64,000 nucleotides of DNA, from NCBI RefSeq assembly GCF_032854445.1, contig NC_088301.1:25652402-25716401 (forward strand), given 5' to 3'. Below, one piece after another: positions 27,201-37,008 of the stretch (position 1 is its first letter; every line of letters begins with the position of its first letter). The translations under genes were made by a program, and so were the position numbers. The notes below the pieces were generated by a model. The model saw nothing but the letters and a program-made list of their open reading frames with translations. It was not told where the DNA came from and searched no databases. The stretch comes from Liolophura sinensis. Taxonomy: Eukaryota > Mollusca > Polyplacophora > Chitonida > Chitonidae.

Positions 27201-28571
27201 CAGTAGTTCAAGAGTCGTATTACCTCATGCTCTCCAGATTAGATTGATTGGTCATGTTTGGGCATTGTGCATATCATACGTTTACATGTACAGAGTGAAT
27301 CTCAGTTTATAGTGATATGCATGTGTTATGGATCACATGATTTTTGGCATTTGGGTCTCCTTTAAATCCCCCAAGGACTCTTACTGGTTGTTGCCGGACA
27401 TAATGGTTAATCATGAATTAGAAGCTTAATGTGACACTAAAACGTTTTTTGAAATACCCGAAGAGCATTTGATGATGAAAATTATCGAAAACTAGCTGAA
27501 TGCCTCGAAAAGGGGCTCCTTGTAATGAGTTTATTTCATTCGCAAAATTTCACCACTTTCTGAGAACAACTTGCTTTGTGGTAGGTCTATAAGCTTATAC
27601 ACCCTTCACAAGGTGTATTATCAGACTGAAAACAATTTAAGAGCTGAATCATGACTATTAAGTAAGGGTGTTAAGTTTGTCATTGTATTTTAAGCTTGAA
27701 TGACAAACGCCAGTATAAGTCTTTTACGCGTGGTCATCTCTTTGATGTACCCCATATGTAAAACTGCATTTTTAAATACCTTCACCATGCTTGATTAGCA
27801 GGTACACCTGCCTCGTTCCGGTTGACCCGATCTCGATCCAGCAACAAGGACGCGCTGCAGGCTCTACAGATCCTTGAAGAGCCAGAGCCCCCCCTGGTGG
27901 TGGACCATGGGCGACTGGATGGACTTCTCCGCCTGCTAGTGGAGAGAACGCACAACTACACAGTGGAGAGTCTCGGAAAACTGTACAGCGTCTTGTCCAG
28001 ATGTGTGTTCCATCACAGGAAAAACTACGACAAAACACAGTTAGTGCAGGTTAGTTATAAGCTCAAATCTAGTACCGGTCAGGATACAGGAGACAGTTTT
28101 ACAGCACAGTTTTTGTTAAAAAAAAAAAAAAATACTAAACTATATCCTGGATAACTTTTAGCTATGATATTTTAAATGCTTATCTCCCTTTCCACGTCTG
28201 GCCGATCTTGCATTGTGTAAAATTCCCTCTAGCGTTTGACTTCAATTTTGTTTTTTGAGACGTTGAAAGTGTTTGAAAAAAAGTTTATTTACTTATACGT
28301 TCATGAAAATGCTTCATTTTTAGTTTTAAGTGTCATATTGCATTGGAAATGATAAATAAGTAACCAGTATAGCATATGTAAGTTTGCAAAGTGTGCTAGT
28401 TATTTGCTCAGACTTCTTATTACAATTACTAGCAAAATTTTATCTTTGATAATAAGAGAAACCCTCTACTTCTTGCCCTCACAGGATCTGGAAAGTGTTG
28501 TAGACAGGTACACTGGTGTGTCATCCAACCATAACCCCATCCTTCCATCAACCAGCACACATAATCATTGA
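9204..28571 (+). CDS. ATAD2B: ATAD2/ATAD2B-type bromodomain AAA+ ATPase (about 25 exons)
   Basis: Exons: 9204-9305, 11056 to about 11170-11225 (end unresolved), 11630-11667, 11852-12102, 12516-12639, 12870-13013, 13359-13476, 14207-14320, 15085-15193, 15822-15963, 16525-16673, 16938-17186, 17598-17688, 18319-18633, 19119-19275, 20086-20272, 20769-20954, 21864-21999, 23248-23444, 23831-23990, 24784-24906, 25740-26626, 27097-27187, 27802-28049, 28485-28571. Phases agree at every junction except exon 2/3. The protein is about 1500 residues (human ATAD2 about 1390, ATAD2B about 1458). Order: basic/acidic N-terminus, AAA1 with Walker A GPPGTGKT and Walker B IIFFDEID, degenerate AAA2, bromodomain, long polar insert, conserved C-terminal helix region. 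In this family the protein is a nuclear hexamer that binds acetylated histone H4 and remodels chromatin. MVKTRHSA, MYSRVKRARRR, RRKAKSMAKARNRCLPMN and NIF look more like ATAD2B. The vertebrate split probably postdates this lineage, so the symbol is only a nearest match. Confidence 0.95.
11056..12639 (+). CDS. ATAD2-like N-terminal region exons 2-5
   Basis: Exon 2 opens after TTTGTAG and gives a Ser/Asp-rich stretch, then TTRRRSCRTLRN, like the RRSCR-type basic motifs of ATAD2. Its donor is unclear. It must end in phase 2 to join the 38-base exon at 11630. Candidate sites are near 11171 (TTGA/GTTATG) and 11225 (AGAAG/GTTGTA). The strongest-looking GAG/GTGAAA site at 11274 gives the wrong phase unless a microexon exists. 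Exons 4 and 5 encode MIRRSTRQKKPLYDTLNQSL and DMYSRVKRARRRFKQDMYGI, which align with VRKSCRSRK.RFESVNQSLLFD and MDMYSRVKRRRKSLRRNSYGI of ATAD2B. Confidence 0.75.
14461..14579 (+). mobile_element. RUDI-like SINE 3' fragment in ATAD2 intron
   Basis: Forward copy: GTCTGTCAGCAACCTGTGCA, AGTTTCCTCCCACCATGATG, then CGAAATATTCTTGAAACACT and AATCAAATAAATAAAT. Head missing; several small deletions. Confidence 0.75.
15203..15352 (+). mobile_element. RUDI-like SINE directly behind a splice donor
   Basis: Forward 5'-truncated copy that begins only about 10 bases after the donor of the ATAD2 exon ending at 15193. Recognisable blocks are TTTCCTCCGGGCCCGGCCTG, GGTAATGCTGGCTGCCATCG, TATAAGTGAAATATTCTTGA and GTAAAACACCAATCAAATAA. 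The preceding TCT/GTGAGT donor is intact. Confidence 0.8.
15822..18633 (+). CDS. AAA1 ATPase module of ATAD2-like protein (5 exons)
   Basis: Five exons encode the first AAA+ domain. Visible motifs in order are VNFDSVGGLGKHVRALKEMV, Walker A GPPGTGKT split between exons 10 and 11, KGADCLSKWVGESERQLR (pore-loop region), Walker B IIFFDEIDGLAPVR, sensor 1 GATNRIDSIDPALRRPGRFD with the arginine finger region, and VGYCGADLKALCTEAALLAL (sensor 2/lid). The module is nearly identical to what I recall of human ATAD2 and looks catalytically intact. Exon 14 has two possible donors, 18618 and 18633, in the same phase. I chose 18633 because CCAA/GTAAGT is the stronger site. Confidence 0.93.
17488..17546 (+). 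mobile_element. RUDI-like SINE tail fragment
   Basis: Short forward remnant: ATATTGAGTATGGCTTGAAA, then CACCAGTCAAATAAATAAAT. Only the 3' end of the SINE is present. Confidence 0.6.
18005..18290 (+). mobile_element. Old tRNA-headed SINE (Meta-like end)
   Basis: A head with tRNA-like boxes (AGCTTATAGCATCTGCCTCG and CAGGTTTCAATCAAG) is followed by a body ending in AATGCTGAAAGCGATGTCAA, ACCCCAATCAAACAATC. The end resembles the GTACGACGTTAAACCCCA end of the fresh element at 21350-21717, so this looks like an older member of a related family. Strongly diverged. Confidence 0.5.
19490..19651 (+). mobile_element. RUDI-like SINE, 5' truncated, in ATAD2 intron
   Basis: Forward copy: GCAACCTGCTGATGGTCGTG, GGGTTTCCTTCAGGCTCTGC, ATAATGCTGGCCGCTGCCAT, then TAAAACACCAGTCAAATAAA. 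The tRNA head is missing. Confidence 0.8.
20086..21999 (+). CDS. Degenerate AAA2 module of ATAD2-like protein
   Basis: Three exons encode RPRLMLSGTAGQGQTSHLAP, then the HILDLPAMFACSAKSPEESC block, VFREAKRTAPSILYMPHIDR and APVLLLATSD. The Walker A position reads GTAGQGQT, so the lysine that contacts ATP phosphate is replaced, as in ATAD2/ATAD2B where this ring half is inactive. It ends at KRQATKPPTRRKQA before the bromodomain linker. The acceptor frame at 20086 was fixed by phase: the other frame hits a stop. Confidence 0.9.
21350..21717 (+). mobile_element. Full-length tRNA-headed SINE with 13-bp target duplication
   Basis: A complete-looking element in an ATAD2 intron. The head CCCGGATAGCACAGTTGGTA and GGATCAATCCTTGGTCGAG resembles tRNA A and B boxes. 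The body ends in AAAAATTGTTGAGTACGACG, TTAAACCCC and a (CTCA)n tail. The 13 bases TCATTTTTGAGGA occur identically at 21337-21349 and 21718-21730, a perfect target-site duplication, so insertion is recent. The body is unlike the RUDI-like family. It resembles molluscan MetaSINE-type ends from memory, which is inference. Confidence 0.85.
23248..24906 (+). CDS. Bromodomain of ATAD2-like protein (3 exons)
   Basis: The three exons encode ELRLFLRDALNKIARDRKFN, the NIF shelf followed by AKPVDVEEVPDYYEIVKHPM, DLSTMMSKIDLHLYQSVKEF and ICSNALEYNPDKDPAGRAIR. The Asn of SNALEYN corresponds to the acetyl-lysine-binding Asn of ATAD2. The shelf residues read NIF, as I recall for ATAD2B, rather than the RVF of vertebrate ATAD2. 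The Ile that follows (RAIRHRA) is the gatekeeper position. A full-length SINE lies in the intron directly after the second of these exons. Confidence 0.93.
24007..24279 (+). mobile_element. Full-length RUDI-like V-SINE, target duplication visible
   Basis: Reference copy for the family in this window. The tRNA-like head has GGGCTCAGTTGGTTAGCGCG (A box) and GTGAGTTCAAGTCCAGCTC (B box). The core has GGTTTCCTCCCACCATAATG, which resembles the V domain of V-SINEs. The 3' end TAAAACACCAATCAAATAAA runs into an (AATA)n tail. TATATCTTA flanks it at 23998-24006 and 24280-24288. It lies 16 bases past the donor of a bromodomain exon. Confidence 0.9.
25740..26626 (+). CDS. Large low-complexity exon of ATAD2-like protein
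   Basis: A single 887-base exon encodes a Ser/Thr/Glu/Lys-rich linker between bromodomain and C-terminal region. It opens with AEPRRAIPDFYF, has a short tandem repeat (CETPAKDSETCETPAKDSET), a basic cluster KKPYKKRKCVWNYKSRRRRK that looks like a nuclear localisation signal, an acidic SDEEEDE patch and a Ser-rich end (VIDSGIGSSMES). Human ATAD2 has a comparable KRKIRKKSNWYLG segment. The rest is poorly conserved and probably disordered. Confidence 0.88.
27802..28571 (+). CDS. C-terminal exons of ATAD2-like protein
   Basis: Exon 27802-28049 encodes TPASFRLTRSRSSNKDALQA, then PPLVVDHGRLDGLLRLLVER, NYTVESLGKLYSVLSRCVFH and HRKNYDKTQLVQ. These align with RMTRARRSQ, PSLVVDHERLKNLLKTVV, YNIFQLENLYAVISQCIY and HRKDHDKTSLIQ of human ATAD2. 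The last exon, 28485-28571, adds about 28 residues (DLESVVDRYTGVSSN onward) and the TGA stop. The human protein ends with a similarly short variable tail. Confidence 0.93.
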
Positions 28572-29754
28572 ACCACTTCAACGGGCAGCTCTTTTTACAA
28601 GTACTATGGTACAATCACTGGTAGCAGTGACCTGATCAGGGACGTACTTCATGCTAGGCCCACTGCCACACCCCTCCTGTCACAGGAACGTGGCTGTGCT
28701 TCATGTCACACCATTACAGTAGTTACAGGAGTTTCCATGCGGTCTGGCATGAAGTACATAGCAGTATCTCTTATAGCCTTTGTACAATTTCATAGCATTC
28801 CAGTGCTCCAGTGTTATCCCGGGACAAAGTCCTGAAGATGTCACCCGTGTGGTCAGTGGTTTTTAATATTATCATTCTATTACCTGGTAATGGCCAACAC
28901 ATGCAATGTTATTTTGTAAGAATTTATTCATCGTGTCTTTTTAACTTTGGTGATACATTTCATGATTTAATTGTGAAGGAACATTCTGAAACATGATATT
29001 ATAATTATTATTATTAATATTAATAAATAATTTGTATTTATCTATTTGAAAAAATGTTTCTGGAGAAGGGAATTTTTGTATACAGCTTTTACACAAAGCT
29101 ACAAAACACTGCCATTTTCCCCATGGAGAGCTGATATTATACCTCAATGACAACAGAACTCTTGATACTTTAACACTCTTTAGTTTATGAATAGCGATGT
29201 GACGTTTAAGTTATTGCAGAGTGTGTAAGGCACAATTTGATGCAACTGTGAAGAGTTTGTATATGTTCAGTGGGAAGTTATTGAGTGTCAGTGATTCACA
29301 AACAAAACAATATTGTTCAGAAGAGCAATATTGTAGGTAACATTATTATTCTTGTTTTACAGTGAACTGTTGACATGGTCATAGCATAGTTTTTGGGGTT
29401 TTTTTTTTTTTTTTTTTTTATTATTAATTTAAAGCTAGATGTACATTAAGTGCAAACAGTGTTAAAATATTTCCAAATTACATCACCGCGAATGAATGTC
29501 ACCCACTGAGTGAGTATTGATCAGTGTAATTGGTCTTGTCAGGTTTTGATAATCATGCTATTTTAGACAATATAGATGTATATATGTCTTAGAAAGGCAT
29601 TAGTGATGTGAAAAAGCATAAGACCTGGGTATTCATTTAGTGTACATCAGGAGTGGGTTCCCACGTGTTGGCATGGATTTGCTGAGCAACAGAAAATTTG
29701 CTGAACAGAACTAGTATATTGTGGTACACATCAAAAATATATTTGATGGACAAC

Positions 29755-29760
29755 AATAAA
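29755..29760 (+). promoter_or_regulatory. Possible polyadenylation signal of ATAD2-like gene
   Basis: AATAAA in an AT-rich stretch about 1.2 kb after the ATAD2-like stop. Another AATAAA lies at 29022-29027. Either could end the transcript; the choice is not decidable from sequence alone. Confidence 0.3.
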
Positions 29761-31756
29761 AATTATTAGATTTACATGAATAACAACATCGTATAGTGGT
29801 TAGCTTTGGTTGGCAGATGTCCGTTTTTAGGCTTTTGAGTCACCAAACTAATATAAAACGGATATTTATGTGGAATTTGAGTCATCTCTTTATGAAACAT
29901 TCGCTCTGAACCTGCTGCCACTTCTTGCTATATCAAGTTTGATTGGAATTTCCTCTGCTGACCTTTATAGTATTTTCAAAATATAGTTGTGATTTTACGA
30001 ATGATTATGCAAACCTGTGTTGCTGTATGCGTGAACAATACAAGATTGTTGGTCTACCTCTGAAACATGGTAATTGAGAAACTTGCCATGGAATGTTTGT
30101 CTGATATTAGTTTATTAGTGAAAACTGAACAAAACACTGTTGTACATAGGACAGATCTGTTGCCATCTTGATAATAGATATAGAATTTGCAGTTGTTACC
30201 GGGACGAAAAAATTTACAAAATTGTCACGTGACATATGGTTGGTGTGATGTACTAGAAAGTTGTGTTGTAGAAGATACTCACTCAAGTCAGTGGTATAAA
30301 TGGTTTGCAACAGCAGCCATCTTTGAGGTAAGCTTGTCTATATTGCCTATTGTATGCCCTTACTAGCCAAGGCCTCCGCCTAGTTTATGATACCCCCAAC
30401 AATAGACACCCAGTGGACAATACTCAGTATTACATCAAAAATGGCTGTCGTACCAAACCACCTTTAAGCCAGGTGGTTGTTAATTCCATGAACCAGGGTT
30501 GCCTGGAGGCGGGATAAGCAAACCCTCATTGGCAAACAAAGAAAGGAGTGTCACACTAAATAGTCGCAGACAATTCTGCATATTTCATGTAATCTTGTTT
30601 TTCAGGGTGTAGGTGGGTTTCTGTAGATTGAAGTAAAAAATACACATACAAATGGGGATGAATCTTGGGCTATCGCTGAAGATTGCAATGTTGTGACATG
30701 GGCATAAATTGACGTGTGCTTTTCTTTGTCTACTACATGACCTATTTTGCACGTGTATACTGATACCTAGCCAGTGAGGTGGTGTGTTGGAACACTGGCG
30801 CATGTTTCATAGAACGTACTTTGTGTTTAGTAGCCCTGGGCTAAATGCACTTCGTATCTCTACAATATCGGTTGTCGTAGAGGAACTAGGCAAATGCGCA
30901 CCAGAAAACCAAGATCAGTTCCATTTCCTCCACAAATATGTAAATGACATAACATTTCATCCATTCAAACGGAGTTAATCCGTTTACCTGATCCTGACAG
31001 TTTTATTGATACGGTATTAGAAAGGTGTTATTAGCTTTAGTGTAAGATGAGATCCTACTGATGTAAGACTCAAGAGCAATGTTTTATGACATCTATTTAC
31101 CTCTTAAAATGCATTTTTCGTTTGCCAAATTTACCCTAAACCTGACAGCCTACAAAGGAGCGGACTATTTTACAGTATACGTTAAACATACCAATCGGAT
31201 TGTTATACTAAATAATACATATACTAAGTAATACGATTTAAACTGTTGGTTATTTTTGGTTCGATGAAAAGTAGCGATATTGCACATCTTGCATGCTTAA
31301 TGATACAAAGATTTGTGGAATACGTCTCAAACAACGAAATGTAACTTCTGTTGTCATTGTCGTTCAGAGGCGGGTTGTGATTTTGTCCTTTAAATTACCC
31401 CCATGATCATTTCTTGTGTCTCTCCCACTATTCTACCATGGTTAACAATGATTGCCTTTCCAAGCCTTACATCCGAGCTCCAGGCATGGGCAAACAGAAG
31501 ACCGATTTCCCTCGCTGGCATCCGGCAAAAAACTTTAATTTCGATTTATGTCTTGCTTTGCTTTGCTTTGCTTTGTTTTATACTACTGGTCATATTAGGA
31601 CTGTCTGTTAAAAACTAGATTCTATTCTCAAGTTTCTTACTGATCTTTATATAGCCCAAAGGTTACCTAAGTTTTCAAGTAACTTAACGTTTGACGTATG
31701 CTCATGGCCAGGCTAACAAAATAACAGTGGATGTATCCACAAATATATCACAGAAT

Positions 31757-31890
31757 TTGTTAATTTATGTCATTGATGTTTTACCCCGTCCTCAAGAATA
31801 TTTTGCTTACACGACGGCGGACGGGCAGAGCCCGGGAAACCCACGACCACCCGCAGGTTGCTCACAGGCCTTCCCACGTACTGCCGATGT
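31757..31890 (-). mobile_element. RUDI-like SINE, 5' truncated
   Basis: Reverse copy: TTGATGTTTTACCCCGTCCT, CAAGAATATTTTGCTTACAC, then AGAGCCCGGGAAACCCACGA and CCCGCAGGTTGCTCACAGG. An internal deletion removes the CAGCATTATGGTGGG block. Confidence 0.75.
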
Positions 31891-33769
31891 CACAGAATTC
31901 AGTGTGGAGTATAGAATGACTTTGTAGAATAAACATTGCAGTAGCCTACCAGTACACCTGGATTTATTTCAGTTGTGGAACAGATACACAAAACTTACAG
32001 CTAGAGTCTTTGCCTTCGTTATGTTCACGTCGTACAGGCATGGGAAGTTTCCTCCATTTTTCTGATTTCAGACTTTTCTTTTTATTTAAAATGTGGAGAG
32101 TGAAAACAAAGGATTTCACCAGAATAGGTGATTGTTAATGTAATCTAAGGGTACGGTAAGATACTGCCAGGCTTTCTTCGAAAACTGCAGACTTTACCTG
32201 ACCATCAATTCCCATGTCTGAGGGTATTAGGCATGTGTTCTTAGGTATTACAGGTGTTTTTTTTTTTTTTAAATTAGGATTCATTTTATTAAAATACTTG
32301 TAGCAAAGACTTGTACATAAACGGTTGTGTGAGGAGTTGTAGTTCTCCAAGTGTTGGATAGTGTGTATATATTTCCACTGGGGTGTCGTTCTGTGCTGTT
32401 GCCTAATGACATTGGATTTATTAGTGTTGTAAAACTGAAACTTCATATACGTTAATTTAAAATCAGTGTTACCGTAGACTGCTGTAAACTTAGTTTTTGG
32501 TTATAATATATTTAAGAGTTAATACAGCATAGTTCGAATATTTTCCAGAACCTTGTACATTCTACATCCTTTAACTCCTGACCTGTCATGATGGATCTCT
32601 AACAAACGAATACCATGGTTTCTCCTGGAGTTAACCTTTAACTTTGTTAACTGGGCTATTGAAATTCTTTCAGTTCGAGATCCAGCATGGCGGTGAGTGT
32701 AAGCCCTCTATAATGAGGTTTGCATTGCACGTAGGACAAAATAGATGCGGCCATTGCTGAGAACTACCTCTTAGACTCTTTAGTCTTATTTAACTTAAAT
32801 AACAACCTTTTTAATTTATGTATATATCTATATGTGTATGTATATATATATATATATATATTATGGTCTAAGATAGTTTCGCACATTTTGGGTTACTTTA
32901 TGCTAGTATTGTCGTTATTGTTCTTGACACACTTTCATAATAATCATAATACAAGTCGCATAGTTATACTTTGATTCGAACTGGAATCTGCTGCATATTA
33001 CAATCACGTGACCACACCTCTTACATTCGGAGTATACACTTATTAGTATTCATAAATGTAGAATCTATTGAATGCACTGGGTATTGAGAAGTCATTCTTT
33101 TCAATGATCTTATTGTTGTTGTTGTTTTTTTTGTTTTTTGTTTTTTTTTTGGGGGGGGGGGGGGTCAGTACTATTTAGTTACCTACCAAGTGTTTTAAAC
33201 AGATAGGATTTATACATCGTTATGCAGGACCTGAGTGGAATGACATTATGTCGCGCATGTAAACCTATTTCCGCTTTTTTTTTTCCTACGTGTTAACACA
33301 TCCGCTTATAGCCGGGAATTTTTTTGATCATATACATGTGCAAACCTTAGTTTCATATCGCAATTCTTGTAGATCTATTTATCATGATTTGTTTAGACCT
33401 GGATGTGCTGAATTGCAGCTTTCCTTTGATTTTAGTTCAGCATGTGCAATATGTTTATGACCGTGCATGTGTATAGGGCTGTACAGGGAATAAATTCATT
33501 TCTCTGAAACGCAAGATTCGTCGGGCTTTTGTGTTTTCTGTTAGTGCCATAGAATTGCAGATATAAAGTCAGTCATTATTTGTTATGGTGATTTACGCCA
33601 CGTTCAAGAGGATATCTTTGGTAATATGCGTCCTCTATAGTGGTGGGTTGAAGGGCGGAGGTCTTTTGTCTGTACACGTCGTCGGTTGCGGTAAACGTTT
33701 CAGTGAGACGGGGTTTAGATATTAGTCTACACATGGACTGGTTGTATAATGAGGCGTGACATGAGCAAA

Positions 33770-35410
33770 CTAACGATAGAAGTAAACAATTGCCGAAATA
33801 ATGCTTGATGCAGCCTTGTACTTGAATAGGATGTTTCCCCTCCGGCCGTACGTGGGAAGGTCTGCAGCAACCTGCTGAGGGTCGTGGGTTTTATAAATAA
33901 ATATATTGAAGCGGATGGTAAAGGAAATCTTATACCCGAAGCAATGACCGAAATAACGTTAGCAGTAACCATACATCTGAAGCATTGGTCGAAATAACGT
34001 CTTTAGCAAGCTTGTATCTGAAGCATTGGCAGAAATAATGTTAGAAACAACCTTGTATCTGAAGCATTGACAGGAATAATGGTAGAGACAACCTTGTACC
34101 CGAATCCGTGACCGAAATAACATGAAAAGAAACCTTATACATGAAAGAATGGCCGGAATAGCGATAGAAGTAACCTTGTACCTGAAACAGTGGCCGAAAT
34201 AACGTTAGAAATAACCTTTTACCTAAAGCAGTGGCCGAAATATTGTTCGAAATATAATCTTGCACCTGTAGCAGTAGCTTAAATAACGTTAAAAGTAACG
34301 TTGTATGTGAAGCAGTGGCGGAAATAACGTTAGAAGAAACCTTGTACCTGAAACAATGGCGGTAAATAACGTAAGAAGAAACCTTGTACTTGAAACATTG
34401 GCCGAAATAACGTTAAAAGTAACCTTGCATCTGAAGCAGTGGCCGAAAGAAGTGAAGAAGTAACCTTGTATCTGTAGCAGTGGCTGAAATAACTTTAGAA
34501 GTATCATTGTATCTGAAGCAGTGGCCGAAATAACGTTAGAGGTAACCTTGCACCTGAAGCAGTAGCCGAAATAACGTTCGAAGTATCATTGTATCTGTAG
34601 CAGTGGCTAAAATAACGTTAGAAATAACCTTGTATCTGTAGCAGTATCCGAAATAACGTAAGAAGTATCATTGTATCTGAAGCAGTGGCCGAAATAACAT
34701 TAAAAGTAACCCTGTATCTGTAGCGGTGGCTGAAATAACGTTAAAAGTAATCTTGTATCTGTAGCAATCGCCGCAATAATGTTAAAAGTAACCTTGCATC
34801 TGTATCAGTGGCCGAAATAACGTCAGAAGTATCATTGTATCTGAAGCAGTGGCCGAAAGAAGTGAAGAGGTAACCTTGTATCTGTAGCAGTGGTTGAAAT
34901 AACGCTAGAAGTAACCTTGTATCTGAAGCAGTGGCCGAAATAACATTAGAGGTAGCCTTGCACCTGAAGCACTAGCCGAAATAACGTTCGAAGTATCATT
35001 GTATCTATAGCAGTGGCTAAAATAACGTTAGAAGTAACCTTGCACCTGAAGCAGTGGCCGAAATAACGTTAAAAGTAACCTGAAGAAAAAGCACTGAAGC
35101 AATCACTGAAATAACGTTAAAAGTAACCTTGTTCTTGAAACATGATGGAAATAACATTAGAAGTATGTTTGTTCCTGAAGCAATGATAGAGATGATGTGA
35201 ATGAATGATTATGGCGTAACGCCATATCGGCAATATTTTCAGCCATATAATAAATTTATCTCTCACGAAATAATGTGAGAAGCAACCTTGTGCCTCCATC
35301 GATGACCAAAATAACATTAGAAGTAACACGGTGCCTCAAGCGATGACCGGAATAACACCAGAAGTAGCCCTGTACCCGAGGCAATTGTGGAAATAATGTG
35401 AATGAATGAT
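33770..35410. repeat. 41-bp minisatellite, about 1.6 kb
   Basis: Tandem, diverged copies of a 41-base unit. CTGAAGCAGTGGCCGAAATA then ACGTTAGAAGTAACCTTGTAT is typical. Central copies are regular (for example 34512-34880), while edges are degenerate. A SINE fragment interrupts it at 33834-33905, and a stretch near 35200-35265 is unlike the unit. Long open frames read through it on the minus strand only because 41-base units lack frequent stops; they are not genes. Confidence 0.9.
33834..33905 (+). mobile_element. RUDI-like SINE fragment inside the 41-bp array
   Basis: Forward middle piece of the SINE, CCTCCGGCCGTACGTGGGAA, GGTCTGCAGCAACCTGCTGA, GGGTCGTGGGTTTTATAAAT, joined straight to an AATA tail. 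The 3' half core is deleted. It lies within the left end of the minisatellite. Confidence 0.75.
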
Positions 35411-35639
35411 AATGTCTGAACCACCAAGGTATCATGCAATGGCCATATAGTTGATTAAGCATTTATGGAACAATTTTTAGAAAGGCTCATGAGGTATTTA
35501 AGCTAACAACTCAGAAATGAATTTAGAATTTCTCATTACGTCTTGACACTTTTTTCGGCTGCAGCTTTAGTCAAGAGGTTTTTTCTGGTCAAGGTGATTG
35601 GTTTTCTCATTCCTCTAAACGTTGCTCTCGCCACATAAG

Positions 35640-35937
35640 ATTTATTTATTTATTTATTTATGTATTTGATTGTTGCTTAGCGTCATACGATGGTGGTCAG
35701 TTTTTGGATAAACCACCGAGAGTTGGTCAGTTACTGACGAATTTTCCCTCCTGTAAAGCTGAGTGGACAACGAATGTAAAATAACAAATGCAAAAAACGG
35801 CCGTTAACTATCAACAGTCTAACTGCGGAACAATGTACAAATTTCCTGCCTACGACCGGGACTGAACCTGCAACTGGAGCATCTTGTGGTTAAGAGCCGC
35901 ACATATTGTTCATTGAGCTATAAATCCCGCTCTCCAG
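35640..35937 (-). mobile_element. Second tRNA-headed SINE family, near full length
   Basis: Reverse-oriented: an (ATTT)n tail at 35641-35665, then TTGATTGTTGCTTAGCGTCA, TGGTCAGTTTTTGGATAAAC, GTTACTGACGAATTTTCC, and at the right end a tRNA-like head which on the minus strand reads TTTATAGCTCAATGAACAAT and GCAGGTTCAGTCCCGGTC. It shares body blocks with 2240-2535. It is distinct from the RUDI-like SINE, although both have an AATA tail. Confidence 0.75.
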
Positions 35938-36944
35938 TCGTGGATTGAAAGGTAACGTCCGTGTGAATACATTACGATAAAGTCGATGGCAATGCTTATA
36001 TAGGAAAGAGATGAATTGAAAGCAACACCCATGACCGTTTCATACCATATTTTAATGATCGAATAATGGAATATATACAGCATAGGCGTAAAACGGTAAC
36101 ATAATGCCTTCGATATAAAAATGTTTATATATACGCGTTATATTAAAAGTTGATATGAGTATAAAATATGATTAGTTCAACACCTCTTCTTTCATTATAT
36201 AATATAATGTATTTAAATTACAATTTACAACAATATATTTCTCTTTCTTATAACAACGAAAACTCATATTATTCCACCAAGTAACCCCAGTATCAAATGC
36301 ACTGCTAAACAGTAAACGTTTATCTCCACGGGCTTATTACATTATAAATAATTAAATAGTAATTAAACACGTAATAAATTGACCAGAATATTTAGAGTTA
36401 ATATCACAAGAAAATGTGCTTTGAAAACATAGACCTGCTTACAAAGAGAATGTTAATTGATAAACCCTCCATGTATTTGTAACAAACTATACATATGTAA
36501 AGAAAACAGAAGCACCAAACTTTCCCAGTTAACGAAATCGGGTCCAAGCTCAGCAAGCTGTTGTTCAGTCGTGGCGGACATTTTTGACGTTTAATATGCC
36601 ATTATGCCACAGTTAACACGTGTTTGGCGAGAGAACAAAATGTAAATGCTTCGCGTTACCACCAAACTATTGTTGCAAGATAGGGGAAATCTGATTTGAA
36701 AGGTTTTGTGTTTTTGCTGTCATTTTTCAGACAGAAAATCTACTAAAAACGTCAAAGTTTAAGGCTTATAATTCATAAGCAGGTGAATTTACTTAACTGT
36801 TGGACAAGTCATGGAATGTTGTCGAAGAATTTGTTTTTCAAGACACGAGGCTTGCCAGCCTGGATTCCCTAGGATCCGCCGAAATGATGGCATATCATAA
36901 CTACGTTGACTTAGATATTTGGATGGAAAAAAAATCGACAATAG

Positions 36945-36950
36945 TTTATT
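36945..36950 (-). promoter_or_regulatory. Possible polyadenylation signal, minus-strand transporter-YrdC gene
   Basis: TTTATT on the plus strand gives AATAAA on the minus strand, about 60 bases after the stop codon at 37009-37011. The spacing would give a short 3' UTR. No competing signal lies closer. Confidence 0.5.
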
Positions 36951-37008
36951 TCATCTGTCGAAACAATCACACTGTTCTGAATATTTTGTTGTGCTTTTTT
37001 ATAATCAT

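Larger units (their letters stand above)
28572..36944. other. Intergenic region between ATAD2-like and transporter-YrdC genes
   Basis: The two flanking genes converge here. The left end is presumably the ATAD2 3' UTR. I see no exon with a recognisable family on either strand. Contents that I can name: a T run near 29398-29420, a short (TA)n run near 32840-32865, a G run near 33151-33164, SINE pieces and the 41-bp minisatellite, listed separately. Confidence 0.6.

Noticed and set aside
32670-32700. ATGGCG followed directly by GTGAGT, resembling a two-codon first exon
   Set aside because: A six-base coding piece cannot be supported and no downstream exon was found.
33727-35462. Series of 70-80 residue minus-strand frames with similar sequence
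   Set aside because: They translate the 41-bp minisatellite and have no start/stop or splice consistency as a gene family.
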